Shown here piece after piece: positions 10,901 to 22,259 of a stretch of DNA of 64,000 bases. Both the position numbers and the translations under genes were made by a program. The stretch is from Morinoia aosen (taxonomy: Eukaryota; Arthropoda; Malacostraca; Amphipoda; Talitridae), in NCBI GenBank assembly GCA_030386875.1, contig CM059560.1:43876757-43940756 (forward strand), given 5' to 3'. Within the stretch, counting starts at the first letter, position 1, and each line of letters opens with the position of its first letter. The notes beneath the pieces were generated by a model, which saw only the letters and a list, made by a program, of their open reading frames with translations, had not been told where the DNA came from and made no database searches.

Positions 10901-13900
10901 GATACCTTCTGTACTCCTTTGTACGCTGTAGAGATACCTTCTGTACTCCTTTGTGCGCTGTAGAGATACCGTCTGTACTCCTTTGTACGCTGTAGAGATA
11001 CCTCGTGTACTCTTTTGTACGTTCTAGAGATATTTCCTGTACTCCCTTGTGCGCTGTAGAGATACCTTCTGTTTTCCTTTGTGCGCTGTAGAGATACCTT
11101 CTGTACTCCTTTGTGCGCTGTAGAGATACCTTCTGTACTCCTTTGTGCGCTGTAGAGATACCTTCTGTACTCCTTTGTACGTTCTGGAGATATTTCCTGT
11201 ACTCCTTTGTGCGCTGTAGAGATACCTTCTGTACTCCTTTGTGCGCTGTAGAGATACCTTCTGTACTCCTTTGGGCGCTGTAGAGATACCTGCTGTTCTC
11301 CTTTGTGCGCTGTAGAGATACCTCGTGTACTCCTTTGTACGCTGTAGAGATACCTTCTGTATTCCTTTGTGCGCTGTAGAGATACCTTCTGTACTCCTTT
11401 GTGCGCTGTAGAGATACCTCGTGCACTCCTTTGTGCGCTGTAGAGATACCTTCTGTACGCCTTTGTGCGCTGTAGAGATACCTTCTGTACTCCTTTGTAC
11501 GCTCTAGAGATACCTCCTGTACTCCTTTGTACGTTCTAGAGATATTTCCTGTACTCCTTTGTGCGCTGTAGAGATACCTTCTGTACTCCTTTGTGCGCTG
11601 TAGAGATACCTTCTGTACTCCTTTGTGCGCTGTAGAGATACCTTCTGTACTCCTTTGTGCGCTGTAGAGATACCTTCTGTACTCCTTTGTACGCTGTAGA
11701 GATACCTCGTGTACTCCTTTGTACGTTCTAGAGATATTTCCTGTACTCCTTTGTGCGCTGTAGCGATACCTTCTGTACTCCTTTGTGCGCTGTAGAGATA
11801 CCTTCTTTACTCCTTTGTGCGCTGTAGAGATACCTTCTGTACTCCTTTGTGCGCTGTTGAGATACCTTCTGTACTCCTTTGTGCGCTGTAGAGATACCTT
11901 CTGTACTCCTTTGTGCGCTGTAGAGATACCTTCTGTACTCCTTTGTGCGCTGTAGAGATACCTTCTGTACTCCTTTGTGCGCTGTAGAGATACCTTCTGT
12001 ACTCCTTTGTACGCTGTAGAGATACCTCGTGTACTCCTTTGTGCGCTGTAGAGATACCTTCTGTACTCCTTTGTGCGCTGTTGAGATACCTTCTGTACTC
12101 CTTTGTGCGCTGTAGAGATACCTTCTGTACTCCTTAGTGCGCTGTAGAGATACCTTCTGTACTCCTTTGTGCGCTGTAGAGATACCTTCTGTACTCCTTT
12201 GTGCGCTGTAGAGATACCTTCTGTACTCCTTTGTGCGCTGTAGAGATACCTCATGTACTCCTTTGTACGCTGTAGAGATACCTTCTGCACTCCTTTGTAC
12301 GCTGTAGAGATACCTCGTGTACTCCTTTGTGCGCTGTAGAGATACCTTCTGTACTCCTTTGTACGCTGTAGAGATACCTCGTGTACTCCTTTGAACGTTC
12401 TAGAGATATTTCCTGTACTCCTTTGTGCGCTGTAGAGATACCTTCTGTACTCCTTTGTGCGCTGTAGGGATACCTTCTGTACTCCTTTGTGCGCTGTAGA
12501 GATACCTTCTGTACTCCTTTGTGCGCTGTAGAGATACCTTCTGTACTCCTTTGTGCGCTGTAGAGATACCTTCTGTACTCCTTTGTACGCTGTAGAGATA
12601 CCTCGTGTACTCCTTTGTACGTTCTAGAGATATTTCCTGTACTCCTTTGTGCGCTGTAGAGATACCTTCTGTACTCCTTTGTGCGCTGTAGAGATACCTT
12701 CTGTACTCCTTTGTGTGCTGTGGAGATACCTTCTGTACTCCTTTGTGCGCTGTAGAGATACCTTCTGTACTCCTTTGTGCGCTGTAGAGATACCTTCTGT
12801 ACTCCTTTGTACGCTGTAGAGATACCTCGTGTACTCCTTTGTACGTTCTAGAGATATTTCCTGTACTCCTTTGTGCGCTGTAGAGATACCTTCTGTACTC
12901 CTTTGTGCGCTGTAGAGATACCTTCTGTCCTCCTTTGTGCGCTGTAGAGATACCTCGTGTACTCCTTTGTACGCTGTAGAGATACCTTCTGTACTCCTTT
13001 GTGCGCTGTAGAGATACCTTCTGTACTCCTTTGTGCGCTGTAGAGATACCTTCTGTACTCCTTTGTGCGCTGTAGAGATACCTTCTGTACTCTTTTGTGC
13101 GCTGTAGAGATACCTCGTGTACTCCTTTGTACGCTGTAGAGATACCTTCTGTACTCCTTTGTGCGCTGTAGAGATACCTTCTGTACTCCTTTGTGCGCTG
13201 TAGAGATACCTTCTGTACTCCTTTGTGCGCTGTAGAGATACCTTCTGTACTCCTTTGTGCGCTGTAGAGATACCTCGTGTACTCCTTTGCACGTTCGAGA
13301 GATATTTCCTGTACTCCTTTGTGCGCTGTAGAGATACCTTCTGTACTCCTTTGTGCGCTGTAGAGATACCTTCTGTACTCCTTTGTGCGCTGTAGAGATA
13401 CCTCGTGTACTCCTTTGTACGTTCTAGAGATATTTCCTGTACTCCTTTGTGCGCTGTAGAGATACCTTCTGTACTCCTTTGTGCGCTGTAGAGATACCTT
13501 CTGTACTCCTTTGTACGCTGTAGAGATACCTCGTGTACTCCTTTGTACGTTCTAGAGATATTTCCTGTACTCCTTTGTGCGCTGTAGAGATACCTTCTGT
13601 ACTCCTTTGTGCGCTGTAGAGATACCTTCTGTACTCCTTTGTGCGCTGTTGAGATACCTTCTGTACGCCTTTGTGCGCTGTAGAGATACCTTCTGTACTC
13701 CTTTGTGCGCTGTAGAGATACCTTCTGTACTCCTATGTGCGCTGTAGAGATACCTTCTGTACTCCTTTGTGCGCTGTAGAGATACCTCGTGTACTCCTTT
13801 GTACGTTCTAGAGATATTTCCTGTACTCCTTTGTGCGCTGTAGAGATACCTTCTGTACTCCTTTGTGCGCTGTAGAGATACCTTCTGTACTCCTTTGTGC

Positions 13901-14657
13901 GCTGTAGAGATACCTCGTGTACTCCTTCGTACGTTCTAGAGATATTTCCTGTACTCCTTTGTGCGCTGTAGAGATACCTTCGGTACTCCTTTGTGCGCTG
14001 TAGAGATACCTTCTGTACTCCTTTGTGCGCTGTAGAGATACCTTCTGTACTCCTTTGTGCGCTGTAGAGATACCTTCTGTACTCCTTTGTACGCTGTAGA
14101 GATACCTCGTGTACTCCTTTGTGCGCTGTAGAGATACCTTCTGTACTCCTTTGTGCGCTGTAGAGATACCTTCTGTACTCCTTTGTGCGCTGTAGAGATA
14201 CCTTCTGTACTCCTTTGTACGCTGTAGAGATACCTCGTGTACTCCTTTGTACGTTCTAGAGATATTTCCTGTACTCCTTTGTGCGCTGTAGAGATACCTT
14301 CTGTACTCCTATGTGCGCTGTAGAGATACCTTCTTTACTCCTTTGTGCGCTGTAGAGATACCTTCTGTACTCCTTTGTGCGCTGTAGAGATACCTTCTGT
14401 ACTCCTTTGTGCGCTGTAGAGATACCTCGTGTACTCCTTTGTACGCTGTAGAGATACCTTCTGTACTCCTTTGTGCGCTGTAGAGATACCTTCTGTACTC
14501 CTTTGAACGCTGTAGAGATACCTTCTGTACTCCTTTGTGCGCTGTAGAGATACCTCGTGTACTCCTTTGTACGTTCTAGAGATATTTCCTGAACTCCTTT
14601 GTGCGCTGTAGAGATTCCTTCTGTACTCCTTTGTGCGCTGTAGAGATACCTTCTGTA

Positions 14658-14849
14658 CTCCTTTGTGCGCTGTAGAGAGACCTTCTGTACTCCTTTGTGC
14701 GCTGTAGAGATACCTTCTGTACTTCTTTGTGCGCTGTAGAGATACCTCGTGTACTCCTTTGTACGTTCTAGAGATATTTCCTGTACTCCTATGTGCGCTG
14801 TAGAGATACCTTCTGTACTCCTTTGTGCGCTGTAGAGATGCCTTCTGTA
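14658..14849 (+). repeat. Six-monomer segment present in alpha, absent from beta and gamma
   Basis: These 192 bp run from the AGAGAGACC monomer to the AGATGCC monomer. At 48,449 and 61,504 the flanking monomers are joined directly. The offset to beta falls from 33,791 to 33,599 and to gamma from 46,846 to 46,654, exactly 192 in both cases. Confidence 0.85.
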
Positions 14850-15359
14850 CTCCTTTGCGCGCTGTAGAGATACCTTCTGTACTCCTTTGTACGCTGTAGA
14901 GATACCTTCTGTACTCCTTTGTGCGCTGTAGAGATACCTTCTGTACTCCTTTGTACGCTGTAGAGAAACCTCGTGTACTCCTTTGTACGTTCTAGAGGTA
15001 TTTCCTGTACTCCTTTGTGCGCTGTAGAGATACCTTCTGTACTCCTTTGTGCGCTGTAGAGATACCTTCTGTACTCCTTTGTGCGCTGTAGAGATACCTT
15101 CTGTACTCCTTTGTGCGCTGTAGAGATACCTTCTGTACTCCTTTGTACGCTGTAGAGATACCTTCTGTACTCCTTTGTGCGCTGTAGAGATACCTTCTGT
15201 ACTCCTTTGTACGCTGTAGAGATACCTCGTGTACTCCTTTGTACGTTCTAGAGATATTTCCTGTACTCCTTTGTGCGCTGTAGAGATACCTTCTGTACTC
15301 CTTTGTGCGCTATAGAGATACCTTCTGTACTCCTTTGTGCGCTGTAGAGATACCTTCTG

Positions 15360-15360
15360 A
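15360..15360 (+). other. One-base deletion in the register (-1)
   Basis: TTCTGACTCC replaces TTCTGTACTCC. The lesion is shared at 48,959 and 62,014, and each is followed by the GTAGGCTG monomer. Confidence 0.9.
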
Positions 15361-16159
15361 CTCCTTTGTAGGCTGTAGAGATTCCTTCTGTACTCCTTTG
15401 TGCGCTGTAGAGATACCTTCTGTACTCCTTTGTGCGCTGTAGAGATACCTTCTGTTCTCTTTTGTACGCTGTAGAGATACCTCGTGTACTCCTTTGTACG
15501 TTCTAGAGATATTTCCTGTACTCCTTTGTGCGCTGTAGAGATACCTTCTGTACTCCTTTGTGCGCTGTAGAGATACCTTCTGTACTCCTTTGTGCGCTGT
15601 AGAGATACCTTCTGTACTCCTTTGTACGCTGTAGAGATACCTTCTGTACTCCTTTGTGCGCTGTAGAGATACCTTCTGTACTCCTTTGTACGCTGTAGAG
15701 ATACCTCGTGTACTCCTTTGTACGTTCTAGAGATATTTCCTGTACTCCTTTGTGCGCTGTAGAGATACCTTCTGTACTCCTTTGTGCGCTGTAGAGATAC
15801 CTTCTGTACTCCTTTGTACGCTGTAGAGATACCTTCTGTACTCCTTTGTGCGCTGTAGAGATACCTTCTGTACTCCTTTGTACGCTGTAGAGATACCTCG
15901 TGTACTCCTTTGTACGTTCTAGAGATATTTCCTGTACTCCTTTGTGCGCTGTAGAGATACCTTCTGTACTCCTTTGTGCGCTGTAGAGATACCTTCTGTA
16001 CTCCTTTGTGCGCTGTTGAGATACCTTCTGTACTCCTTTGTGCGCTGTAGAGATACCTTCTGTACTCCTTTGTGCGCTGTAGAGATACCTTCTGTACTCC
16101 TTTGTGCGCTGTAGAGATACCTTCTGTACTCCTTTGTACGCTGTAGAGATACCTCGTGT

Positions 16160-17980
16160 ACTCCTTTGTGCGCTGTAGAGATACCTTCTGTACTCCTTTG
16201 TGCGCTGTAGAGATACCTCATGTACTCCTTTGTACGCTGTAGAGATACCTTCTGCACTCCTTTGTACGCTGTAGAGATACCTCGTGTACTCCTTTGTGCG
16301 CTGTAGAGATACCTTCTGTACTCCTTTGTACGCTGTAGAGATACCTCGTGTACTCCTATGTACGTTCTAGAGATATTTCCTGTACTTCTTTGTGCGCTGT
16401 AGAGATACCTTCTGTACTCCTTTGTGCGCTGTAGGGATACCTTCTGTACTCCTTTGTGCGCTGTAGAGATACCTTCTGTACTCCTTTGTGCGCTGTAGAG
16501 ATACCTTCTGTACTCCTTTGTGCGCTGTAGAGATACCTTCTGTACTCCTTTGTACGCTGTAGAGATACCTCGTTTACTCCTTTGTACGTTCTAGAGATAT
16601 TTCCTGTACTCCTTTGTGCGCTGTAGAGATACCTTCTGTACTCCTTTGTGCGCTGTAGAGATACCTTCTGTACTCCTTTGTGCGCTGTAGAGATACCTTC
16701 TGTACTCCTTTGTGCGCTGTAGAGATACCTTCTGTACTCCTTTGTGCGCTGTAGAGATACCTTCTGTACTCCTTTGTACGCTGTAGAGATACCTCGTGTA
16801 CTCCTTTGTACGTTCTAGAGATATTTCCTGTACTCCTTTGTGCGCTGTAGAGATACCTTCTGTACTCCTTTGTGCGCTGTAGAGATACCTTCTGTACTCC
16901 TTTGTGCGCTGTAGAGATACCTCGTGTACTCCTTTGTACGCTGTAGAGATACCTTCTGTACTCCTTTGTGCGCTGTAGAGATACCTTCTGTACTCCTTTG
17001 TGCGCTGTAGAGATACCTTCTGTACTCCTTTGTGCGCTGTAGAGATACCTTCTGTACTCTTTTGTGCGCTGTAGAGATACCTCGTGTACTCCTTTGTACG
17101 CTGTAGAGATACCTTCTGTACTCCTTTGTGCGCTGTAGAGATACCTTCTGTACTCCTTTGTGCGCTGTAGAGATACCTTCTGTACTCCTTTGTGCGCTGT
17201 AGAGATACATTCTGTGCTCCTTTGTGCGCTGTAGAGATACCTTCTGTACTCCTTTGTGCGCTGTAGAGATACCTCGTGTACTCCTTTGTACGTTCTAGAG
17301 ATATTTCCTGTACTCCTTTGTGCGCTGTAGAGATACCTTCTGTACTCCTTTGTGCGCTGTAGAGATACCTTCTGTACTCCTTTGTGCGCTGTAGAGATAC
17401 CTCGTGTACTCCTTTGTACGTTCTAGAGATATTTCCTGTACTCCTTTGTGCGCTGTAGAGATACCTTCTGTACTCCTTTGTGCGCTGTAGAGATACCTTC
17501 TGTACTCCTTTGTACGCTGTAGAGATACCTCGTGTACTCCTTTGTACGTTCTAGAGATATTTCCTGTACTCCTTTGTGCGATGTAGAGATACCTTCTGTA
17601 CTCCTTTGTGCGCTGTAGAGATACCTTCTGTACTCCTTTGTGCGCTGTAGAGATACCTTCTGTACTCCTTTGTGCGCTGTAGAGATACCTTCTGTACTCC
17701 TTTGTACGTTCTAGAGATATTTCCTGTACTCCTTTGTGCGCTGTAGAGATACCTTCTGTACTCCTTTGTACGCTGTAGAGATACCTCGTGTACTCCTTTG
17801 TACGTTCTAGAGATATTTCCTGTACTCCTTTGTGCGCTGTAGAGATACCTTCTGTACTCCTTTGTGCGCTGTAGAGATACCTTCTGTACTCCTTTGTGCG
17901 CTGTAGAGATACCTTCTGTACTCCTTTGTACGCTCTAGAGATACCTCGTGTACTCCTTTGTACGTTCTAGAGATATTTCC
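16160..17980 (+). repeat. Left copy of a 2,656-bp (83-monomer) spaced duplication
   Basis: Landmarks recur exactly 2,656 bp downstream: TCTGCACTCC 16257/18913, CGATG 17581/20237, and the C-bounded segment starting at 16815/19471. The same spacing appears at 36399/39055 and 49824/52480, which are copies of this neighbourhood. Confidence 0.82.
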
Positions 17981-20636
17981 TGTACTCCTTTGTGCGCTGT
18001 AGAGATACCTTCTCTACTCCTTTGTGCGCTGTAGAGATACCTTCTGTACTTCTTTGTGCGCTGTAGAGATACCTTCTGTACTCCTTTGTACGCTGTAGAG
18101 ATACCTTCTGTACTCCTTTGTACGCTGTAGAGATACCTTCTGTACTCCTTCGTACGCTGTAGAGATACCTCGTGTACTCCTTTGTACGTTCTAGAGATAT
18201 TTCCTGTACTCCTTTGTGCGCTGTAGAGATACCTTCTGTACTCCTTTGTGCGCTGTAGAGATACCTTCTGTACTCCTTTGTACGCTGTAGAGATACCTTC
18301 TGTACTCCTTTGTGCGCTGTAGAGATACCTTCTGTACTCCTTTGTACGCTGTAGAGATACCTCGTGTACTCCTTTGTACGTTCTAGAGATATTTCCTGTA
18401 CTCCTTTTTGCGCTGTAGAGATACCTTCTGTACTCCTTTGTGCGCTGTAGAGATACCTTCTGTACTCCTTTGTGCGCTGTTGAGATACCTTCTGTACTCC
18501 TTTGTGCGCTGTAGAGATACCTTCTGTACTCCTTTGTGCGCTGTAGAGATACCTTCTGTACTCCTTTGTGCGCTGTAGAGATACCTTCTGTACTCCTTTG
18601 TGCGCTGTAGAGATACCTTCTGTACTCCTTTGTACGCTGTAGAGATACCTCGTGTACTCCTTTGTGCGCTGTAGAGATACCTTCTGTACTCCTTTGTGCG
18701 CTGTTGAGATACCTTCTGTACTCCTTTGTGCGCTGTAGAGATACCTTCTGTACTCCTTTGTGCGCTGTAGAGATACCTTCTGTACTCCTTTGTGCGCTGT
18801 AGAGATACCTTCTGTACTCCTTTGTGCGCTGTAGAGATACCTTCTGTACTCCTTTGTGCGCTGTAGAGATACCTCATGTACTCCTTTGTACGCTGTAGAG
18901 ATACCTTCTGCACTCCTTTGTACGCTGTAGAGATACCTCGTGTACTCCTTTGTGCGCTGTAGAGATACCTTCTGTACTCCTTTGTACGCTGTAGAGATAC
19001 CTCGTGTACTCCTATGTACGTTCTAGAGATATTTCCTGTACTTCTTTGTGCGCTGTAGAGATACCTTCTGTACTCCTTTGTGCGCTGTAGGGATACCTTC
19101 TGTACTCCTTTGTGCGCTGTAGAGATACCTTCTGTACTCCTTTGTGCGCTGTAGAGATACCTTCTGTACTCCTTTGTGCGCTGTAGAGATACCTTCTGTA
19201 CTCCTTTGTACGCTGTAGAGATACCTCGTTTACTCCTTTGTACGTTTTAGAGATATTTCCTGTACTCCTTTTTGCGCTGTAGAGATACCTTCTGTACTCC
19301 TTTGTGCGCTGTAGAGATACCTTCTGTACTCCTTTGTGCGCTGTAGAGATACCTTCTGTACTCCTTTGTGCGCTGTAGAGATACCTTCTGTACTCCTTTG
19401 TGCGCTGTAGAGATACCTTCTGTACTCCTTTGTACGCTGTAGAGATACCTCGTGTACTCTTTTGTACGTTCTAGAGATATTTCCTGTACTCCTTTGTGCG
19501 CTGTAGAGATACCTTCTGTACTCCTTTGTGCGCTGTAGAGATACCTTCTGTACTCCTTTGTGCGCTGTAGAGATACCTCGTGTACTCCTTTGTACCCTGT
19601 AGAGATACCTTCTGTACTCCTTTGTGCGCTGTAGAGATATCTTCTGTACTCCTTTGTGCGCTGTAGAGATACCTTCTGTACTCCTTTGTGCGCTGTAGAG
19701 ATACCTTCTGTACTCTTTTGTGCGCTGTAGAGATACCTCGTGTACTCCTTTGTACGCTGTAGAGATACCTTCTGTACTCCTTTGTGCGCTGTAGAGATAC
19801 CTTCTGTACTCCTTTGTGCGCTGTAGAGATACCTTCTGTACTCCTTAGTGCGCTGTAGAGATACATTCTGTACTCCTTTGTGCGCTGTAGAGATACCTTC
19901 TGTACTCCTTTGTGCGCTGTAGAGATACCTCGTGTACTCCTTTGTACGTTCTAGAGATATTTCCTGTACTCCTTTGTGCACTGTAGAGATACCTTCTGTA
20001 CTCCTCTGTGCGCTGTAGAGATACCTTCTGTACTCCTTTGTGCGCTGTAGAGATACCTCGTGTACTCCTTTGTACGTTCCAGAGATATTTCCTGTACTCC
20101 TTTGTGCGCTGTAGAGATACCTTCTGTACTCCTTTGTGCGCTGTAGAGATACCTTCTGTACTCCTTTGTACGCTGTAGAGATACCTCGTGTACTCCTTTG
20201 TACGTTCTAGAGATATTTCCTGTACTCCTTTGTGCGATGTAGAGATACCTTCTGTACTCCTTTGTGCGCTGTAGAGATACCTTCTGTACTCCTTTGTGCG
20301 CTGTAGAGATACCTTCTGTACTCCTTTGTGGGCTGTAGAGATACCTTCTGTACTCCTTTGTACGTTCTAGAGATATTTCCTGTACTCCTTTGTGCGCTGT
20401 AGAGATACCTTCTGTACTCCTTTGTACGCTGTAGAGATACCTCGTGTACTCCTTTGTACGTTCTAGAGATATTTCCTGTACTCCTTTGTGCGCTGTAGAG
20501 ATACCTTCTGTACTCCTTTGTGCGCTGTAGAGATACCTTCTGTACTCCTTTGTGCGCTGTAGAGATACCTTCTGTACTCCTTTGTACGCTCTAGAGATAC
20601 CTCGTGTACTCCTTTGTACGTTCTAGAGATATTTCC
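16700..20636 (+). repeat. Left copy of a 19,584-bp-offset block
   Basis: It matches about 36,284-40,220 at a constant offset of 19,584 (612 monomers). Shared positions are 16815/36399, 17581/37165, 18383/37967, 18913/38497, 19471/39055 and the CTCCTCTGTG variant 20001/39585. Confidence 0.85.
18816..20636 (+). repeat. Right copy of the 2,656-bp spaced duplication
   Basis: It matches 16,160-17,980 in monomer order. It has private changes such as GGCTG at about 20,330 and TTCCAGAG at about 20,080. The match ends near 20.64 kb, where the next landmark of the left copy (TTCTCTACTCC) is missing. Confidence 0.8.
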
Positions 20637-22259
20637 TGTACTCCTTTGTACGCTGTAGAGATACCTTCTGTACTCCTTTGTGCGCTGTAGAGATACCTTC
20701 TGTACTCCTTTGTGCGCTGTAGAGATACCATCTGTACTCCTTTGTGCGCTGTAGAGATACCTTCTGTACTCTTTTGTGCGCTGTAGAGATACCTCGTGTA
20801 CTCCTTTGTACGCTGTAGAGATACCTTCTGTATTCCTTTGTGCGCTGTAGAGATACCTTCTGTACTCCTTTGTGCGCTGTAGAGATACCTTCTGTACTCC
20901 TTTGTGCGCTGTAGAGATACCTTCTGTACTCCTTTGTGCGCTGTAGAGATACCTTCTGTACTCCTTTGTGCGCTGTAGAGATACCTCGTGTACTCCTTTG
21001 TACGTTCGAGAGATATTTCCTGTACTCCTTTGTGCGCTGTAGAGATACCTTCTGTACTCCTTTGTGCGCTGTAGAGATACCTTCTGTACTTCTTTGTGCG
21101 CTGTAGAGATACCTCGTGTACTCCTTTGTACGTTCTAGAGATATTTCCTGTACTCCTTTGTGCGCTGTAGAGATACCTTCTGTACTCCTTTGTGCGCTGT
21201 AGAGATACCTTCTGTACTCCTTTGTACGCTGTAGAGATACCTCGTGTACTCCTTTGTACGTTCTAGAGATATTTCCTGTACTCCTTTGTGCGCTGTAGAG
21301 ATACCTTCTGTACTCCTTTGTGCGCTGTAGAGATACCTTCTGTACTCCTTTGTGCGCTGTTGAGATACCTTCTGTACGCCTTTGTGCGCTGTAGAGATAC
21401 CTTCTGTACTCCTTTGTGCGCTGTAGAGATACCTTCTGTACTCCTATGTGCGCTGTAGAGATACCTTCTGTACTCCTTTGTGCGCTGTAGAGATACCTCG
21501 TGTACTCCTTTGTACGTTCTAGAGATATTTCCTGTACTCCTTTGTGCGCTGTAGAGATACCTTCTGTACTCCTTTGTGCGCTGTAGAGATACCTTCTGTA
21601 CTCCTTTGTGCGCTGTAGAGATACCTCGTGTACTCCTTCGTACGTTCTAGAGATATTTCCTGTACTCCTTTGTGCGCTGTAGAGATACCTTCTGTACTCC
21701 TTTGTGCGCTGTAGAGATACCTTCTGTACTCCTTTGTGCGCTGTAGAGATACCTTCTGTACTCCTTTGTGCGCTGTAGAGATACCTTCTGTACTCCTTTG
21801 TACGCTGTAGAGATACCTCGTGTACTCCTTTGTGCGCTGTAGAGATACCTTCTGTACTCCTTTGTGCGCTGTAGAGATACCTTCTGTACTCCTTTGTGCG
21901 CTGTAGAGATACCTTCTGTACTCCTTTGTGCGCTGTAGAGATACCTCGTGTACTCCTTTGTACGTTCTAGAGATATTTCCTGTACTCCTTTGTGCGCTGT
22001 AGAGATTCCTTCTGTACTCCTTTGTGCGCTGTAGAGATACCTTCTGTACTCCTTTGTGCGCTGTAGAGAGACCTTCTGTACTCCTTTGTGCGCTGTAGAG
22101 ATACCTTCTGTACTTCTTTGTGCGCTGTAGAGATACCTCGTGTACTCCTTTGTACGTTCTAGAGATATTTCCTGTACTCCTTTGTGCGCTGTAGAGATAC
22201 CTTCTGTACTCCTTTGTGCGCTGTAGAGATGCCTTCTGTACTCCTTTGCGCGCTGTAGA

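Larger units (their letters stand above)
1790..20300 (+). repeat. Large higher-order block, copy alpha
   Basis: This stretch is collinear with about 38,400-53,900. The offset changes only in steps of whole monomers plus known one-base indels: 36,608 (landmarks 1889, 3213, 4546, 7120), then 33,791 (10800, 12290, 13297), 33,599 (15360), 33,567 (16257, 17581, 18913), 33,566 (19471) and 33,630 (20237). Boundaries are approximate to a few monomers because all flanks are the same satellite. Confidence 0.85.

Noticed and set aside
10800..12290. 496-codon minus-strand open frame, with copies at 44,591-46,081 and 57,646-59,136, and shorter ones throughout
   Set aside because: They follow from stop-free monomers. 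The start at 12,290 is a GTG made by the TCTGCAC variant, the stop is the CTAG of a type C monomer, and there is no non-repeat domain, signal or flanking gene structure.
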